Assembly: GCF_902167145.1 (NCBI RefSeq)
Contig: NC_050096.1
Location: forward strand, 295,132,200 to 295,196,199
Direction of reading: 5' to 3'
From: Zea mays
Taxonomy: Eukaryota; Streptophyta; Magnoliopsida; Poales; Poaceae
DNA: 64,000 nt
Numbering within the stretch: the first letter of the stretch is position 1; the number at the start of each line of letters is the position of its first letter. The notes beneath the pieces were generated by a model. The model searched no databases and had not been told where the DNA came from. It saw only the letters and a program-made list of their open reading frames with translations. The position numbers and the translations under genes are program-made. Shown here piece after piece: positions 1 through 14,479 of the stretch.

Positions 1-874
1 GATGTCGATGATGGGCGAGTTGACCTACTTTCTTGGGTTCCAAGTGAAGCAACTCAAGGACGACACCTTCATCTCCCAAACGAAGTACACACAAGATTTG
101 CTAAAGAGGTTTGGGATGAAGGACGCCAAGCCCGCAAAGACGCCAATGGGAATCGACGGACACACCGACCTCAACAAAGGAGGTAAGTCCGTTGATCAAA
201 AAGCATACCGGTCCATGATAGGTTCTTTGCTTTATTTATGTGCTAGTAGACCGGATATTGTGCTTAGCGTATGCATGTGTGCTAGATTTCAATTCGATCC
301 GAAGGAGTGTCACTTAGTGGCTGTGAAGCAAATTCTTCGATATTTAGTCGCTACGCCTTGCTTTGGGATCTGGTATCCAAAGGGGTCTAACTTTGACTTG
401 ATTGGGTACTCAGATTCCGACTATGCTGGATGTAAGGTCGATAAGAAGAGTACATCGGGGACATGCCAATTCTTAGGAAGGTCCCTGGTGTCATGGAACT
501 CTAAGAAACAAACCTCCGTTGCCCTATCCACCGCTGAGGCCGAGTACGTTGCCGTAGGACAATGTTGTGCGCAACTACTTTGGATGAGGCAAACCCTCAG
601 GGACTTTGGCTACAATCTGAGCAAAGTCCCACTCCTATGTGACAATGAGAGTGCTATCCGAATAGCGGAAAATCCTGTTGAGCACAGCCGCACAAAGCAC
701 ATTGACATCCGGCATCACTTTTTGAGAGACCACCTGCAAAAGGGAGATATCGAAGTGTTTCATGTTAGCACCGAGAACCAGCTAGCCGATATCTTTACCA
801 AGCCTCTAGATGAGAAGACCTTTTGCAGGCTGCGTAGTGAGCTCAATATCTTAGATTCGCGGAACTTGGATTGA
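1..874 (+). CDS. Copia polyprotein C-terminus (end of reverse transcriptase, RNase H), partial
   Basis: The frame is open at the left edge and runs to a stop at 872-874, about 290 residues. It starts in the RT connection region ([16 protein letters not shown]) and continues through a Copia RNase H with the expected acidic residues: the SDSDYAG block, the STAEAEYVA block and LCDNESA. It ends with the conserved [11 protein letters not shown] tail. It is about 80 percent similar by eye to the C-terminus of the pol at 31485-34676. No frameshift or internal stop is seen in this part. Protease, integrase and the YVDD RT centre lie outside the window, so overall integrity is unknown. RNase H degrades the RNA strand during reverse transcription in the virus-like particle. 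Confidence 0.92.
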   Translation, partial: MSMMGELTYFLGFQVKQLKDDTFISQTKYTQDLLKRFGMKDAKPAKTPMGIDGHTDLNKGGKSVDQKAYRSMIGSLLYLCASRPDIVLSVCMCARFQFDPKECHLVAVKQILRYLVATPCFGIWYPKGSNFDLIGYSDSDYAGCKVDKKSTSGTCQFLGRSLVSWNSKKQTSVALSTAEAEYVAVGQCCAQLLWMRQTLRDFGYNLSKVPLLCDNESAIRIAENPVEHSRTKHIDIRHHFLRDHLQKGDIEVFHVSTENQLADIFTKPLDEKTFCRLRSELNILDSRNLD

Positions 875-1663
875 AATGTAGCATACATGTGTTTATGCCT
901 TTGATCATATTCATTCTGCATTTTGTTGCTTATTGTGGTGCTCAAGTTGTACAAACACTCCCTGGACCTCACAAGTCCTGTTTGCAAGTAATGCACATAT
1001 TTAGGGGGAGCTGTGCTACAACTTGACCCTTTGAGACTAACCATGTACTTGAGTTTCGTTGTTTTAGTCTCCAAGGAAAATTGAAAGGGAAAAGGTGGAC
1101 TTGGACCATGCAAGACTTCCACTGCACTCCGATGAAAAGAGTAACTTTTCCAAGTTCATCTTCATACTCTTATTGCCTTTGTGTTCTTATTTGAAGATTT
1201 TGGTGAGGCAATGGGGTTAAAGGGCCAAGATTGATCCCGTTTTGGTGCTTGATGCCAAAGGGGGAGAAAATAAAGGCCAAAGCGATAAATGGATCAGCTA
1301 CCACTTGAGAGATTTTGAAAATAGTAGAATAGAGCTTTTGGTTTGTCAAAACTCTTTTGTTGTCTCTCTTGTCAAAAGTTGGCTTCTTGTGGGGAGAAGT
1401 ATTGATTATGGGAACAAGGGGGAGTTTTTGAAATCTTAAGTCAATTTCTCTTAGAATGACTCTCTTTATGTCTTAACATGTGTGTTTGACTTAGAGATAG
1501 AAATTTGAGTTTGATTTGCAAAAACAAACCAAGTGGTGGCATAGAGTGATCCATATATGTCAAAATTGAATCAAAACAATTTTGAGTTCTTATTTGATTT
1601 GATTTTGTACTTGTTCTACTTGCTTTATGTTGTGTTGGCATAAATCACCAAAAAGGGGGAGAT
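875..1663 (+). other. Copia 3' noncoding region with polypurine tracts
   Basis: There is no credible ORF between the pol stop and the LTR. At least four AGGGGGAG-like runs occur (about 1002-1009, 1258-1266, 1418-1425 and 1652-1662). The last one abuts the LTR and is the expected plus-strand primer (PPT). The others have the same sense but lie upstream. Confidence 0.7.
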
Positions 1664-1896
1664 TGAAAGGGAAATGTGCCCTTGGGCCATTTCTAAGTAT
1701 TTTGGTGATTTAGTGTCCAACACAAGTGCCTAAGTGTAAAAAGGTGGACAAGGTACAAATCAAGAATTAAGGTATGTTTCTCAGACTTAGTACATTGTTT
1801 TATGGACTAATGTATTGTGTCTAAGTGCTGGAAACAGGAAAAATCCAATTGGAAATATCTTGGCTCGAGCAGCCAAGAATCTGCTGAGTCTGCAAG

Positions 1897-2226
1897 CACC
1901 GGACAGTGTCCGGTGCGTCAGGCTGGCTCGAGCGAAGTGGCTGCTCTCGGGAATTCACCGGCGATGTACGGCTAAAATTCACCGGACTGTCCGGTGCGCA
2001 CCGGACTGTCCGGTGAGCCAACGGTCGGCCGGGCCAACGGTCGGCCGCGCAATCTGCGCGGGACACGTGGCCGAGCCAACGGCTAGAAGACGGCACCGGA
2101 CTGTCCGGTGTGCACCGGACATGTCCGGTGCGCCAACGGCTCTCAGGCTGCCAACGGTCGGCTTTGTTATTTAAGGAAGGAAATCGGGCACCGGACAGTG
2201 TCCGGTGTGCACCGGACTGTCCGGTG
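1897..2226. repeat. cluster of seven 17-19 bp palindromes in the Copia U3
   Basis: Perfect or near-perfect inverted repeats of CACCGGAC-N(1-3)-GTCCGGTG lie at 1897-1915, 1980-1996, 1999-2015, 2094-2110, 2113-2130, 2189-2207 and 2210-2226. They often occur as pairs two bases apart. All are upstream of the TATA box. The same motif, in nine copies, occupies U3 of the minus-strand Copia LTRs. A role as transcription-factor sites or as hairpins is inference. Confidence 0.9.
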
Positions 2227-2294
2227 CGCCAGTCGACAGAAGGCAAGATCTGCCTTCCAAGATTGCTCCCAACGGCTCCTAGCTGCCTTGGGGC

Positions 2295-2302
2295 TATAAA
2301 AG
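2295..2302 (+). promoter_or_regulatory. TATA box of Copia LTR
   Basis: TATAAAAG in the context GGGGCTATAAAAGGGACC lies about 70 bp after the last U3 palindrome. It is the likely Pol II core promoter of this LTR. Confidence 0.7.
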
Positions 2303-2880
2303 GGACCCCTAGGCGCATGGAGGAGTACACGAAGCATCCTTTGAGCATCATTGATCACTCACACTTCATTCTCGCACACTTGTTCGACATTTTAGTGATT
2401 TGAGCTCCGTTCTAGTGTGCTAGTCTCTTGAGCTCAAGTCTGGGTTTTGCGTGTGCGTATTCGCTGTGATCTTTGTGTCGTGTGTGAGTTGCTAATCCCT
2501 CCCTTGCTCTGTGATTCTTCGTGAACATCTTGTGTAAGGGCGAGAGGCTCCAAGCTGTGGAGATTCCTCGCAAACGGGATTAAGAGAAGCAAAGCAACAC
2601 CGTGGTATTCAAGTTGGTCTTTGGACCACTTGAGAGGGGTTGATTGCAACCCTCGTCCGTTGGGACGCCACAACGTGGAGTAGGCAAGCGTTGGTCCTGG
2701 CCAAACCACGGGATAACCACTATGCCATCTCTATGATTGATATCTCTTGGTTATTGTGTTGTGTTGAGATCCTTCTCTAGCCACTTGGCATATTACTGTG
2801 CTAACAAGTAACCAAGTTTTGTGGCTTAAGTTTTTGAAGTGTTACAGGATCACCTATTCACCCCCCTCTAGGTGCTCTCA

Positions 2881-5634
2881 AATGTCCTTCACCATTAGCC
2901 ATGTGTTGAACCGCTGCTTATGTTGCTTCATTACCCAATCAGCCGTATGCCCAGGATTTTGCTCGTGAAGCTCATTGATGTGTTGTTGGATAAATGGCTC
3001 TATTATCGCTAGCTGATGTAGGATGCTGTGATGTGCCTCAAGTACTGTATTGTAATCTAGTGGGATGAAAGATTTCCGTCCCATCCTCCCGCTTCCATAC
3101 AATCTACCCTCGTGTCGTGACAGAGGTAGACCTATTGCAACCTGGTCTTTTAGGATACTATTGCAAAATGGACCTCTGGACTCAATGGCCTCTTCGGTAC
3201 AGTACCCCTCTATCATGGATGCCTCGGGACGAGCATAGGTTGATACATAGCCATTCAGTATTGACATGAAAAGCTCGTACGTCCACATTTCATGCAAGTA
3301 CATAGGACCCAATGCCTCTATTTGTGGCACCAAGTGCACCACAAGGTGCACCATAATATCAAAGAACGATGGAGGGAAACACATCTCAAACTGTGATATT
3401 GTCTCCACTGCGAATTCCTGAAGAGATGCCAACTCATCACGGTCAATTACCTTTTGTGAAATTCTGTTGAAAAAGTAGCACAACCGTGTGATTGCCATCT
3501 TTAAAAACAAAGGATTTATAGCCCTGATGGCAATAGGTAGGAATGTAGTCAGCATGATATGACAATCATGTGAGTTGTAGTTGGTGACTATAAGGTCTTT
3601 CATTGATACAATACTCTGTATGCTAGAGCAGAATCCGGATGGGACTTTCAAATTCTTAAGCCAAACACACATCACATGTTTCTCATCTACATTGAGATTG
3701 TAGCTTGTTGCTGGGAGATGGTACTTCCCATTTTCTTGAAGAACAGGATGTAGTTCCTTTTTATGCCTAAATTTACCAAGTCCATGCGTGAATTGAGCCC
3801 TTCTTTTGTTTTGCCCTTTATGTCTAGCAAGGTGCCAATTATGCTTTCAAACACGTTCTTCTGAACATGCATACCATCGATCACATGTCGCACATCTAAC
3901 TCTTTCCAGTAAGGCAAGTACTCGAAGAAAATAGACTTTTTCTTGAATATAGCCCCCGGAGCTGGTTTGGCATCCTTCCTTGTTTTTCCGTCTTTTGTCT
4001 TCTTCCCGAAAACAAACTTGATATTCCTGACTATTTCAAAAACTCTATGACCTCTATTGTTACCCGATGGAGCAGTAGAACGTAGTTCACCATTATTGTC
4101 AAAGTACTTATCCATCTTTCGCATGCGGTACCTGTGTCCTTCCAATAAAAAGCGTCTGTGCCTCATGTACACTATCTTCTTAGATGCAGTAAGGGACACG
4201 TAAGCAGTTCCATCAATGCATACTGTGCAGCCAACCTTTCCCTTAAACTGGCCTGATAATGTGAAGAGTGCAGGGTAATCATTGATCGTAACAAAAATAA
4301 TTGCTCTTAGCGTGAATGAATCTTTACGATACTCATCCAACATTTGAACACCCGTCACCCACAATATTTTCATATCCTCCATTAAGGGCTCTAAAAATAC
4401 ATCCATATCAACTCCAGGTTGTGTAGGTCCAGAAATAAGGATGGTTAGCAAAATGTACTTCCGTTTCTGCATCAACCATGAAGGAAGGTTGTATATGGTG
4501 AGGATCACTGGCCATGTGCTATGCTTGCTGCTCCTTTCAGCAAATGGATTCATTCCATCAGTACTCAGTGCGAACCTAACATTTCTTAGTTCATCGGCAA
4601 AGTCTCGGTGGTTCTCATTGAAATCTTGCCACTGCTTCCCATCGGCTGGATGTCGAAGCTTCCCATCATTTTTGTGCTCATCAGAAGCATGCCAGCTCAT
4701 AAGTTTGGCATCCTCAGGGTTAGCAAACAAACACCTCAATCGATCGACGACGGGGAGGTACCACATCACCAAAGCAGGAATCTTTTTGAGCGCATAATAG
4801 TCTACTTCTTCTTTTTCTTTGCTCGTGGATTTTGAAGTCTTCTTTTTGGCTTTCTTTCGCTTCTTCCCTTTAGACACAGATGCAACACACTCTTCCTCTC
4901 AATAGTCTTTATTCGTCTTGTACCTACTTGCACCACACTTTGGGCAGCTCTCCAAGTCTTTATAATCATCACCTCGATAAAGGATATAGTGATTTCTACA
5001 CGTGTGGATCTTCTCCACGCCCATAGTGAGTGGACTGATTAGTTTCTTTGCATAGTACGTGTTAGCAGGCACTTTGTTCTCCTTTGGAAGCATGTCTGCG
5101 ACAATACTCAAGAACGCATCGAAGCTAGCATCAGACAAACCATATCTAGCTTTTAACATCAACAGCTTTAACACAGACCAGAGCGTCGTGAACTCTTTGG
5201 TACAACCCTTAGACTCGTCGTACAAAGGCTCTTCTGCTTCTTTCATGTTCATTTCCTCTAGCGTAACCATAATCAGTAACATTTGGCACTACATGTTCGC
5301 TCTGTGGAAGAGGTTGTTGTGTCTCATGAACGAACTAAAAGCTGTCGTCGATGTTCGCAGGGTTTCCAGCTGTATAAGGTGAAGAGCTACCCTCTCCATG
5401 CTTTGTCTAAATTATGTAATCCTTCACAAATCCTCGGCATACCAGATGAGATATGATTTGTTCTGTGTCATCAAATACAACAACATTTTTGCAGTCCATG
5501 CATGGACAATATATGTGCTTTGTCTTTGTTCTCCAAGCATGGTTTGTAGCGACAACAATAAACTTATGAACCTCAGATATGTATGATGGATCTAGCCTTG
5601 ATAAGTTATACATCCAGGATATCCTATCCATCAT
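2881..5634 (-). pseudogene. TNP2-like CACTA transposase (broken)
   Basis: Reading leftward from an ATG at 5632-5634 there is a Transpos_assoc domain. It includes SWMYNLSRLD, a CPCMDCKN cysteine block and an HLVCRGF block, and ends at a stop at 5407-5409. A spacer follows, then the segment 5282-4899 with a CPKCGASRYK zinc-like motif, then the Transposase_21 (tnp2) core 4877-3690, including a VGCTVCIDG block and the DVRHVIDGMHVQKNVFE block. Last comes the DUF4218-type segment (PPSFFDIMVHLVVHLVPQIE) to 2881. Damage: a stop at 5407, a frameshift or stops near 5285-5350, an in-frame stop at about 4899 between two same-frame segments, a frameshift near 3765, and truncation by the Copia LTR at 2880. 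It cannot encode a working transposase as it stands. The family cuts and pastes CACTA elements. Confidence 0.88.
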
Positions 5635-5749
5635 CACTTGTAAAAAAAGTAACATAAAACACACAAGAACACAAATTGGCAAGAGAAACATATACCAATA
5701 TTTCCTAACAACTAAATATATCATGGATAAAGAAAATTGGCAAAAGAAA

Positions 5750-6640
5750 CATGAACAACCTTTCTTAGCGACCTTCTTCCAAAAAATAAAGATCAAAACC
5801 TCCCCCTTGTATTTTGTGAAATCTGGCCTTCCAATAAAAGTTGGGCTGCGCGCGAGCTACACAGTTTTTGTCGGGAAGGATGAAGGGGTATTTATACAAC
5901 AAAGGTCATAGGCGGTTGGATCGATTAGGCAACCTAACTACTTTATCTCTAACACATGGTGAAACCCTAGATCCAAAATGTGGCTAAAATGGAGGAAAAA
6001 TGAAGAAAATTTGGCAAAAAAAACATAAGCCAAACTTTCCTAGCAACTAATAAACAAAAATCTTAATACCCAAACCTATCTGTAACACATGGTGAAAGCC
6101 TAGTTTCAAAATGTAGTTAAAATTGAGCAAAAATGAACAATAATTGGCAATTGAAATATAATTAAACCAACCTTTCATAACAATTAATAAAAACAATCTT
6201 AATTACCAAACTTATCATCCTCCCTCTCCATACAACACATTCACCATTTATTAAGCAACTAAATATATATCATGGATAAACTGATTTGAGAACTAAACAT
6301 GAAAAAGGAGAGGGAATAGACAAAATCTAACCATCTTAAGCAACCTCATTTGAGGAAATAGAGAAAATAACCTAGCTATACTCTTCTCTCTCACATGTAA
6401 AACCCTAGATTCAAAATGTGGCTAAAATTGAGCAAGAATGAACAAAAATTGACAAAGAAACATAAACCAACCTTTCTTATCCACCTTCTTCCAAAAAATG
6501 AAGACCAAAACCTCCCCCCTTGTATTTTGTGAAATCTGGACCTCCAAAATCGCCTCCAATGGAAGTTTGCTGCGAGCATACAGCTCCTGTCGGGGGGAAG
6601 AAGAGGGGTATTTATAACACATAGCTCATTGACGGTTGGC
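5750..6640 (-). promoter_or_regulatory. duplicated CACTA promoter/5' leader blocks with two TATA boxes
   Basis: A block around 5755-5910 and a second around 6465-6630 are clearly related: both carry CCACCTTCTTCC-like and CCTCCCCCTTGTATTTTGTG stretches. On the minus strand each ends in a TATAAATACCCC TATA box, at 5889-5896 and 6609-6616. Between them are three diverged copies of a unit containing CCCTAGATTCAAAATGTGGC (about 5960, 6100 and 6400). The left block directly precedes the transposase start at 5634. Confidence 0.6.
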
Positions 6641-6661
6641 TTGAAAAATCGCCAGTGAAAA

Positions 6662-6756
6662 CCTATTTCCACTGGCGGTTATCTTAACACAACTGCCAGT
6701 GGAAATAGGATATTTACACTGGCGGTTGTGTTAAGATAACCGCCAGTGGAAATAGG
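6662..6756. repeat. 40-bp-arm hairpin in CACTA subterminal region
   Basis: The left arm 6662-6701 and right arm 6717-6756 are reverse complements with one mismatch, separated by 15 bases. Each arm contains CCTATTTCCACTGGCGGTT and its complement, i.e. two subterminal repeats in opposite orientation. CACTA subterminal repeats are known binding sites for an element-encoded protein (TNPA in En/Spm). The long perfect hairpin is additional. Confidence 0.9.
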
Positions 6757-6872
6757 TTTCCACTGGCGGTTCCCAAGCCGGGTCCACCTGGTTTTTTTAC
6801 TGACGCGCGGTAAATGAAACCGCCAGTGATAATTTATGGGTGTCGCAGGCTTTGAGCTCTTTTCTACTAGGT

Positions 6873-7134
6873 TGTCCACATCAATTAGTTGTTTTAGGTT
6901 TATCTTAAGTCAAACTATTTAAACTTTGACTAACAATATATATAATTAAATTACTTTAAACTAAAAGAATTATATATTACGTCAGTTCAAGTCATGATGG
7001 ATCTAGTAATTTTATTTTTATGTTGTAAAACCTTATGAAATATCCGGTATAATCGATCAAAGTTGATAGTGATTGACTTAGGACAAATTCAAAACGACTA
7101 AAACATGTGCACCGAGCGAGTACGTTATTAAAGG

Positions 7135-7137
<3 letters not shown>
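6873..7137. other. unannotated AT-rich flank
   Basis: AT-rich sequence between the CACTA tip and the first (TA)n tract. I see no ORF or repeat family here. Confidence 0.5.

Positions 7138-7200
<63 letters not shown>
7138..7200. repeat. (TA)n microsatellite, about 63 bp
   Basis: Uninterrupted TA dinucleotides directly abutting the left end of the first TA-flanked element. Confidence 0.95.
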
Positions 7201-11709
<4,509 letters not shown>

Positions 11710-11732
11710 ATATATATATATATATATATATA
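11710..11732. repeat. (TA)n microsatellite, about 22 bp
   Basis: Short TA tract between copy 2 and the third element. Confidence 0.9.
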
Positions 11733-11921
11733 GTATTTAGAGCCCTGGGCTCTATTTAACTACAGGAAGCCCTGACCAGGTGTGCAGACCGCACCGGAGC
11801 CCTGGGCTTATTGTACCTACCTGTGCTTACGTTAAATTATAATACGAGTTATGCTGATGTGTGTATCAGTTTATGCAAATATAGTCTGCGCATATTACGT
11901 GAATCGGGCCCACGCCGTCAC

Positions 11922-11929
11922 TATAAAAA
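11922..11929 (+). promoter_or_regulatory. TATA box in front of captured NHL-like fragment
   Basis: TATAAAAA in CGTCACTATAAAAACACC, followed about 30 bp on by an AGATTAGG-type start region and a GGCGGCGGCGG leader. The spacing is that of a genuine plant core promoter, suggesting that promoter and first exon were captured together. Confidence 0.5.
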
Positions 11930-11983
11930 CACCCCCACGCCGCCAGAGATTAGGTTTTAGCGGCGGCGGCGGTTCCCTCGGGC

Positions 11984-12552
11984 GTGCGAGGAGGCGCCCG
12001 TGAGCAGGAGAGCCCCGGCCGCCGCGGCGCTCTCCAGCCGGCGGATTGGCGGTCGTGGAGGGGGCGCGAGGAGGAGCCTCAACGTCCGCGGCGGTACAGC
12101 TTCAGGAGGCACCGGTCGGGCGCGGCGGAGTGGGCGGTGGTGGTGCTGTTCATGGCGCTTGCGGTCGTGGTGCTGCTGGGCGCCGTGGCCGTCCTTGTGG
12201 TGGTGGTGCTGCTGCAGCCCCGCGTGTCGTACGTGGCGATGCGGGCGGGCTGGCGGTGCTCTGCGCCTACCCGTTCCGTGTGCCCGCCAGGGGCGTCCTC
12301 CCGCTGGCGTACGTGGCGCGCGCGCAGGGCGCCCCGCTGGGCGACGCCGGCAGCGCCGCCATGGAGGCCGCGCTCCACGACGGCGTGGTGCCGTTCCGGG
12401 TGGATGGGGAGGCCCGGACACGATGGAAGGTCGCGGGGATCATCGGCGTCGACCAGTGGACGCGCCTGACGTGCCAGCTCCGCTTCTTCTGGCCCAACGG
12501 CACCGTACTCCCCTTCAGATGCATCTCCAAGTCCAAGTTCTTGTTCTTCTGA
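11984..12552 (+). pseudogene. LEA_2 / NDR1-HIN1-like (NHL) gene fragment, frameshifted
   Basis: The first part (11984 to about 12240) reads a basic N-terminal tail, then a hydrophobic membrane helix (VVVLFMALAVVVLLGAVAVL), then QPRVSYV. This is the usual layout of NHL proteins. The rest lies in another frame (about 12245-12552): VLPLAYVARAQG, then GVVPFRVDGEARTRWKV, then TCQLRFFWPNGTVLPF and a final stop. This matches the C-terminal half of a LEA_2 domain. Between the parts there is a frame change, and the middle of the LEA_2 domain is too short, so it is internally deleted. No in-frame ATG exists for the N-terminal part (GTG at 11984). NHL proteins are plasma-membrane proteins linked to pathogen response. 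This copy is unlikely to be functional. Confidence 0.55.
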
Positions 12553-12799
12553 CCGCCGTGCCCTCTGTATTGTCTAGTGGCTACTCTTCTGACCTCAATT
12601 CCATGGCCGAGCGTGAGCGTGACGGATCAAGATTTAGGAACAGCAAATGGCTTCATCATTTTCTTTCTTGTCTTGGATTCGTTCAGTTATTAATTCACCC
12701 CCATGTCGCATGTATAGGTCGGCAAAAAAAGATTTTGTCTTGGGTTCTTTCTTATTGCATTTTACGCTTCCACTAAAAAGCAAGTTCCACATTCGTTGT

Positions 12800-13330
12800 T
12801 TTAAAACAGATCATTGATTTACGCTAAAATTCGTATCCATTTACGCTGTTTCGGATCACGTCTTACGCTTAAATCCACCTGACCTAGAACCCGAGCACGA
12901 TCGGAGCACGATTTTGACGTCGTAATTTAGGCCACATTCGTTGTTACGAAATAGATTGATGATGTGCGATAAAATTTATACCCATTTACGCTGTTTGGTT
13001 CACGTTTTACGCTAAAATTTGACCAAACCAAAATCCGTGCACGATCGAACGTGATCAATCTACGTTGTTTTAGCTAATATAGGATTTACGCTAAATTTCG
13101 TATTCATTTACGATGTTTTAGCTCATGTTTTACGCCGGAATCTGCCCTAGCCAGAACCCGCGCACGATTGGGTGCACGCGATTTTCACGCCGTAATTTTG
13201 GGCTTCGTTTGCTGTTACAAAACAGATATATGATTTACGCTAAATTTCATACTCATTTACGATGTTTGAGCTCACGTTTTACGCTGGAATCCGCCCGAGC
13301 AGAACCCGCGAACTGCGGCTGTAAATTAAA
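12800..13330. repeat. about 140-bp tandem repeats (four diverged units)
   Basis: Four successive blocks each contain ATTTACGCTAAAATTCGTA-like, CATTTACGCTGTTT-like and GCACGAT stretches (starts near 12817, 12958, 13084 and 13228). They lie inside the third TA-flanked element. Confidence 0.75.
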
Positions 13331-13344
13331 ATTTATTTCCTTCT

Positions 13345-13835
13345 ACTAATGCTCCTCGAACCGTAACTGTCCCTTTATTTACGCGATTATGCAGCACGTA
13401 TTTCCTTATATCAAACTGGTCAAGATTTATATAATGCATGGTTTATGCTATCATGTTACACATCGTTATGCAGTCGTAAACGGTGTGCACATGGTAATAT
13501 TCGTTTCCGTGAGTCAAGGTACAAAATATCCCTTCTATGCATGATTTATGCACATTACTACATATATTTATGTGTGCGTATTTGTTTTCTCCCGTAACTG
13601 CGCCTTTATTTACGCGCACGAAGAGCACGTCTTTCCTTATCTCAAAACCGGTGGGAGATTTTAAATGTTTGCATGGTTTACGCTATCATGTATCACAGCG
13701 TTATGCAGTCGTAACCGGCAAGCACATGCAAATATTCGTTCCCGTGATTCGTGGCATAAAAGATTCCATTTATGCATGAGTTATGCACATTTGTACATAT
13801 ATTTATGCGTGCGTATATCGTATGTCGCGTCTCAG
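13345..13835. repeat. about 245-bp tandem duplication
   Basis: Two diverged copies start near 13361 (CCGTAACTGTCCCTTTATTT) and 13597 (CCGTAACTGCGCCTTTATTT). Each continues through GTTTAYGCTATCATGT and TTATGCACATT motifs. Confidence 0.75.
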
Positions 13836-13965
13836 CCGGGATACGTGGCTATCCTATGCATGACTGACGCAAGCTGACGTCCAGTGGGCTGAACGTGACC
13901 TGATCGGCCTCCTGGCTGGGGCTTCGCCCACTAACGGAAGCCCAGGGCTTCCATTACCTCTTCCC

Positions 13966-13987
13966 TATATATATATATATATATATA
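13966..13987. repeat. (TA)n microsatellite, about 22 bp
   Basis: TA tract closing the right end of the third TA-flanked element. Confidence 0.9.
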
Positions 13988-14479
13988 AGAAACTGTTGCA
14001 TGTAAGGATTTACAGATTTAGAATTACTTTATTTGGTTTACCTAGCCCATCGAATGACATATCAACATTCTATAGATCCCTTTTCAGCGGTTAGCTTCTG
14101 GGTCTTCACCTACAATGGAGTACACATGTGTAAGAACATTGAACACATGGTGAATATAACAAAGTACATCACATGGGTACTATACTATCTGGCAGATGGG
14201 AACTACCCTTTTTGGGAAGCATGTGTGACAAGCCATATGCCTATATCAAAAGGAACAAGAACTCTCGTTTCACACTATCTCAAAAGCTGTGATTGTGAGG
14301 AAGGGTGTAGAGGGAAACATTTGGAATTTTGCAAAGATCGATTTATACTAGCTAGCTAGGTCAAGGAATCCTGCTGGACTTTGAAACGTGGAAATCGATC
14401 CTCTGGTACGTAAACATGTGTTGGTATTGAGAATGAGCAAGACAGTGGTAGATGGTAGGGGCTATGGCTATAAGAAGAC
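13988..14479. other. unassigned segment with a 109-codon open frame (14033-14359, +)
   Basis: The frame contains a cysteine-rich patch (CDCEEGCRG) and an aromatic-rich stretch but matches no family I know. It has no recognisable promoter and is probably a decayed element interior. Confidence 0.3.

Larger units (their letters stand above)
1..2880 (+). mobile_element. Ty1/Copia (Opie/Ji-like, SIRE/Maximus clade) retrotransposon, 3' part
   Basis: The segment contains the end of a Copia pol ORF, a noncoding stretch with several polypurine tracts, and a 3' LTR that starts TG and ends CA. The element enters from the left edge, so its 5' LTR, gag and most of pol are outside the window. Its LTR sequence differs clearly from the two minus-strand Copia copies at 29 kb and 50 kb but has the same plan (CACCGGAC palindromes upstream of a TATA box). 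The junction at 2880/2881 drops directly into CACTA transposase coding sequence, so this element inserted into the CACTA element. The 5-bp target duplication cannot be confirmed because the left junction is off-window. Confidence 0.9.
1664..2880 (+). repeat. 3' LTR of Copia element (1217 bp)
   Basis: The LTR begins TGAAAGGGAA directly after the polypurine tract and ends GGTGCTCTCA. Before the TATA box it carries seven CACCGGAC/GTCCGGTG palindromes and a GC-rich U3. The following bases AATGT are a candidate 5-bp target duplication whose partner is off-window. Confidence 0.88.
2881..6872 (-). mobile_element. CACTA (En/Spm-like) DNA transposon, truncated by Copia insertion
   Basis: The minus-strand transposase remnant is followed by an AT-rich 5' region and, at 6620-6872, a subterminal zone of repeated CCGCCAGTGGAAAT units in both orientations. 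The right tip reads CTCTTTTCTACTAG at 6857-6870, the reverse complement of the common CACTAGTAGAAA terminus. The last bases after CTAG (GTTG rather than TG) are degraded or my boundary is off by a few bases. The transposase 3' end and left terminus lie beyond the Copia insertion, off the left edge. Confidence 0.85.
11733..13965. mobile_element. TA-flanked TIR element, third member, carrying a gene fragment
   Basis: It is flanked by (TA)n on both sides. The left end has AGAGCCCTGGGCT then GGAAGCCC (11739-11772). The right end has CGGAAGCCCAGGGCTTCC (13934-13951). Only the core of the TIR is shared with copies 1 and 2, so it is a different subfamily. The interior is a host-like promoter plus a LEA_2-type gene fragment (about 11900-12552), then about 1.3 kb of tandem repeats built on TTTACGC motifs. 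No transposase is seen. Confidence 0.65.

Noticed and set aside
1897..2226. CRISPR-like spaced repeats
   Set aside because: Repeats are palindromic pairs of varying spacing inside a plant LTR; no constant spacer length, no cas genes, and a eukaryotic context.
11984..12776. Intact 258-codon protein in the third TA element
   Set aside because: The longest frame is not the biologically sensible one. The membrane helix and LEA_2 C-terminus lie in two other frames, so the locus is a frameshifted gene fragment.
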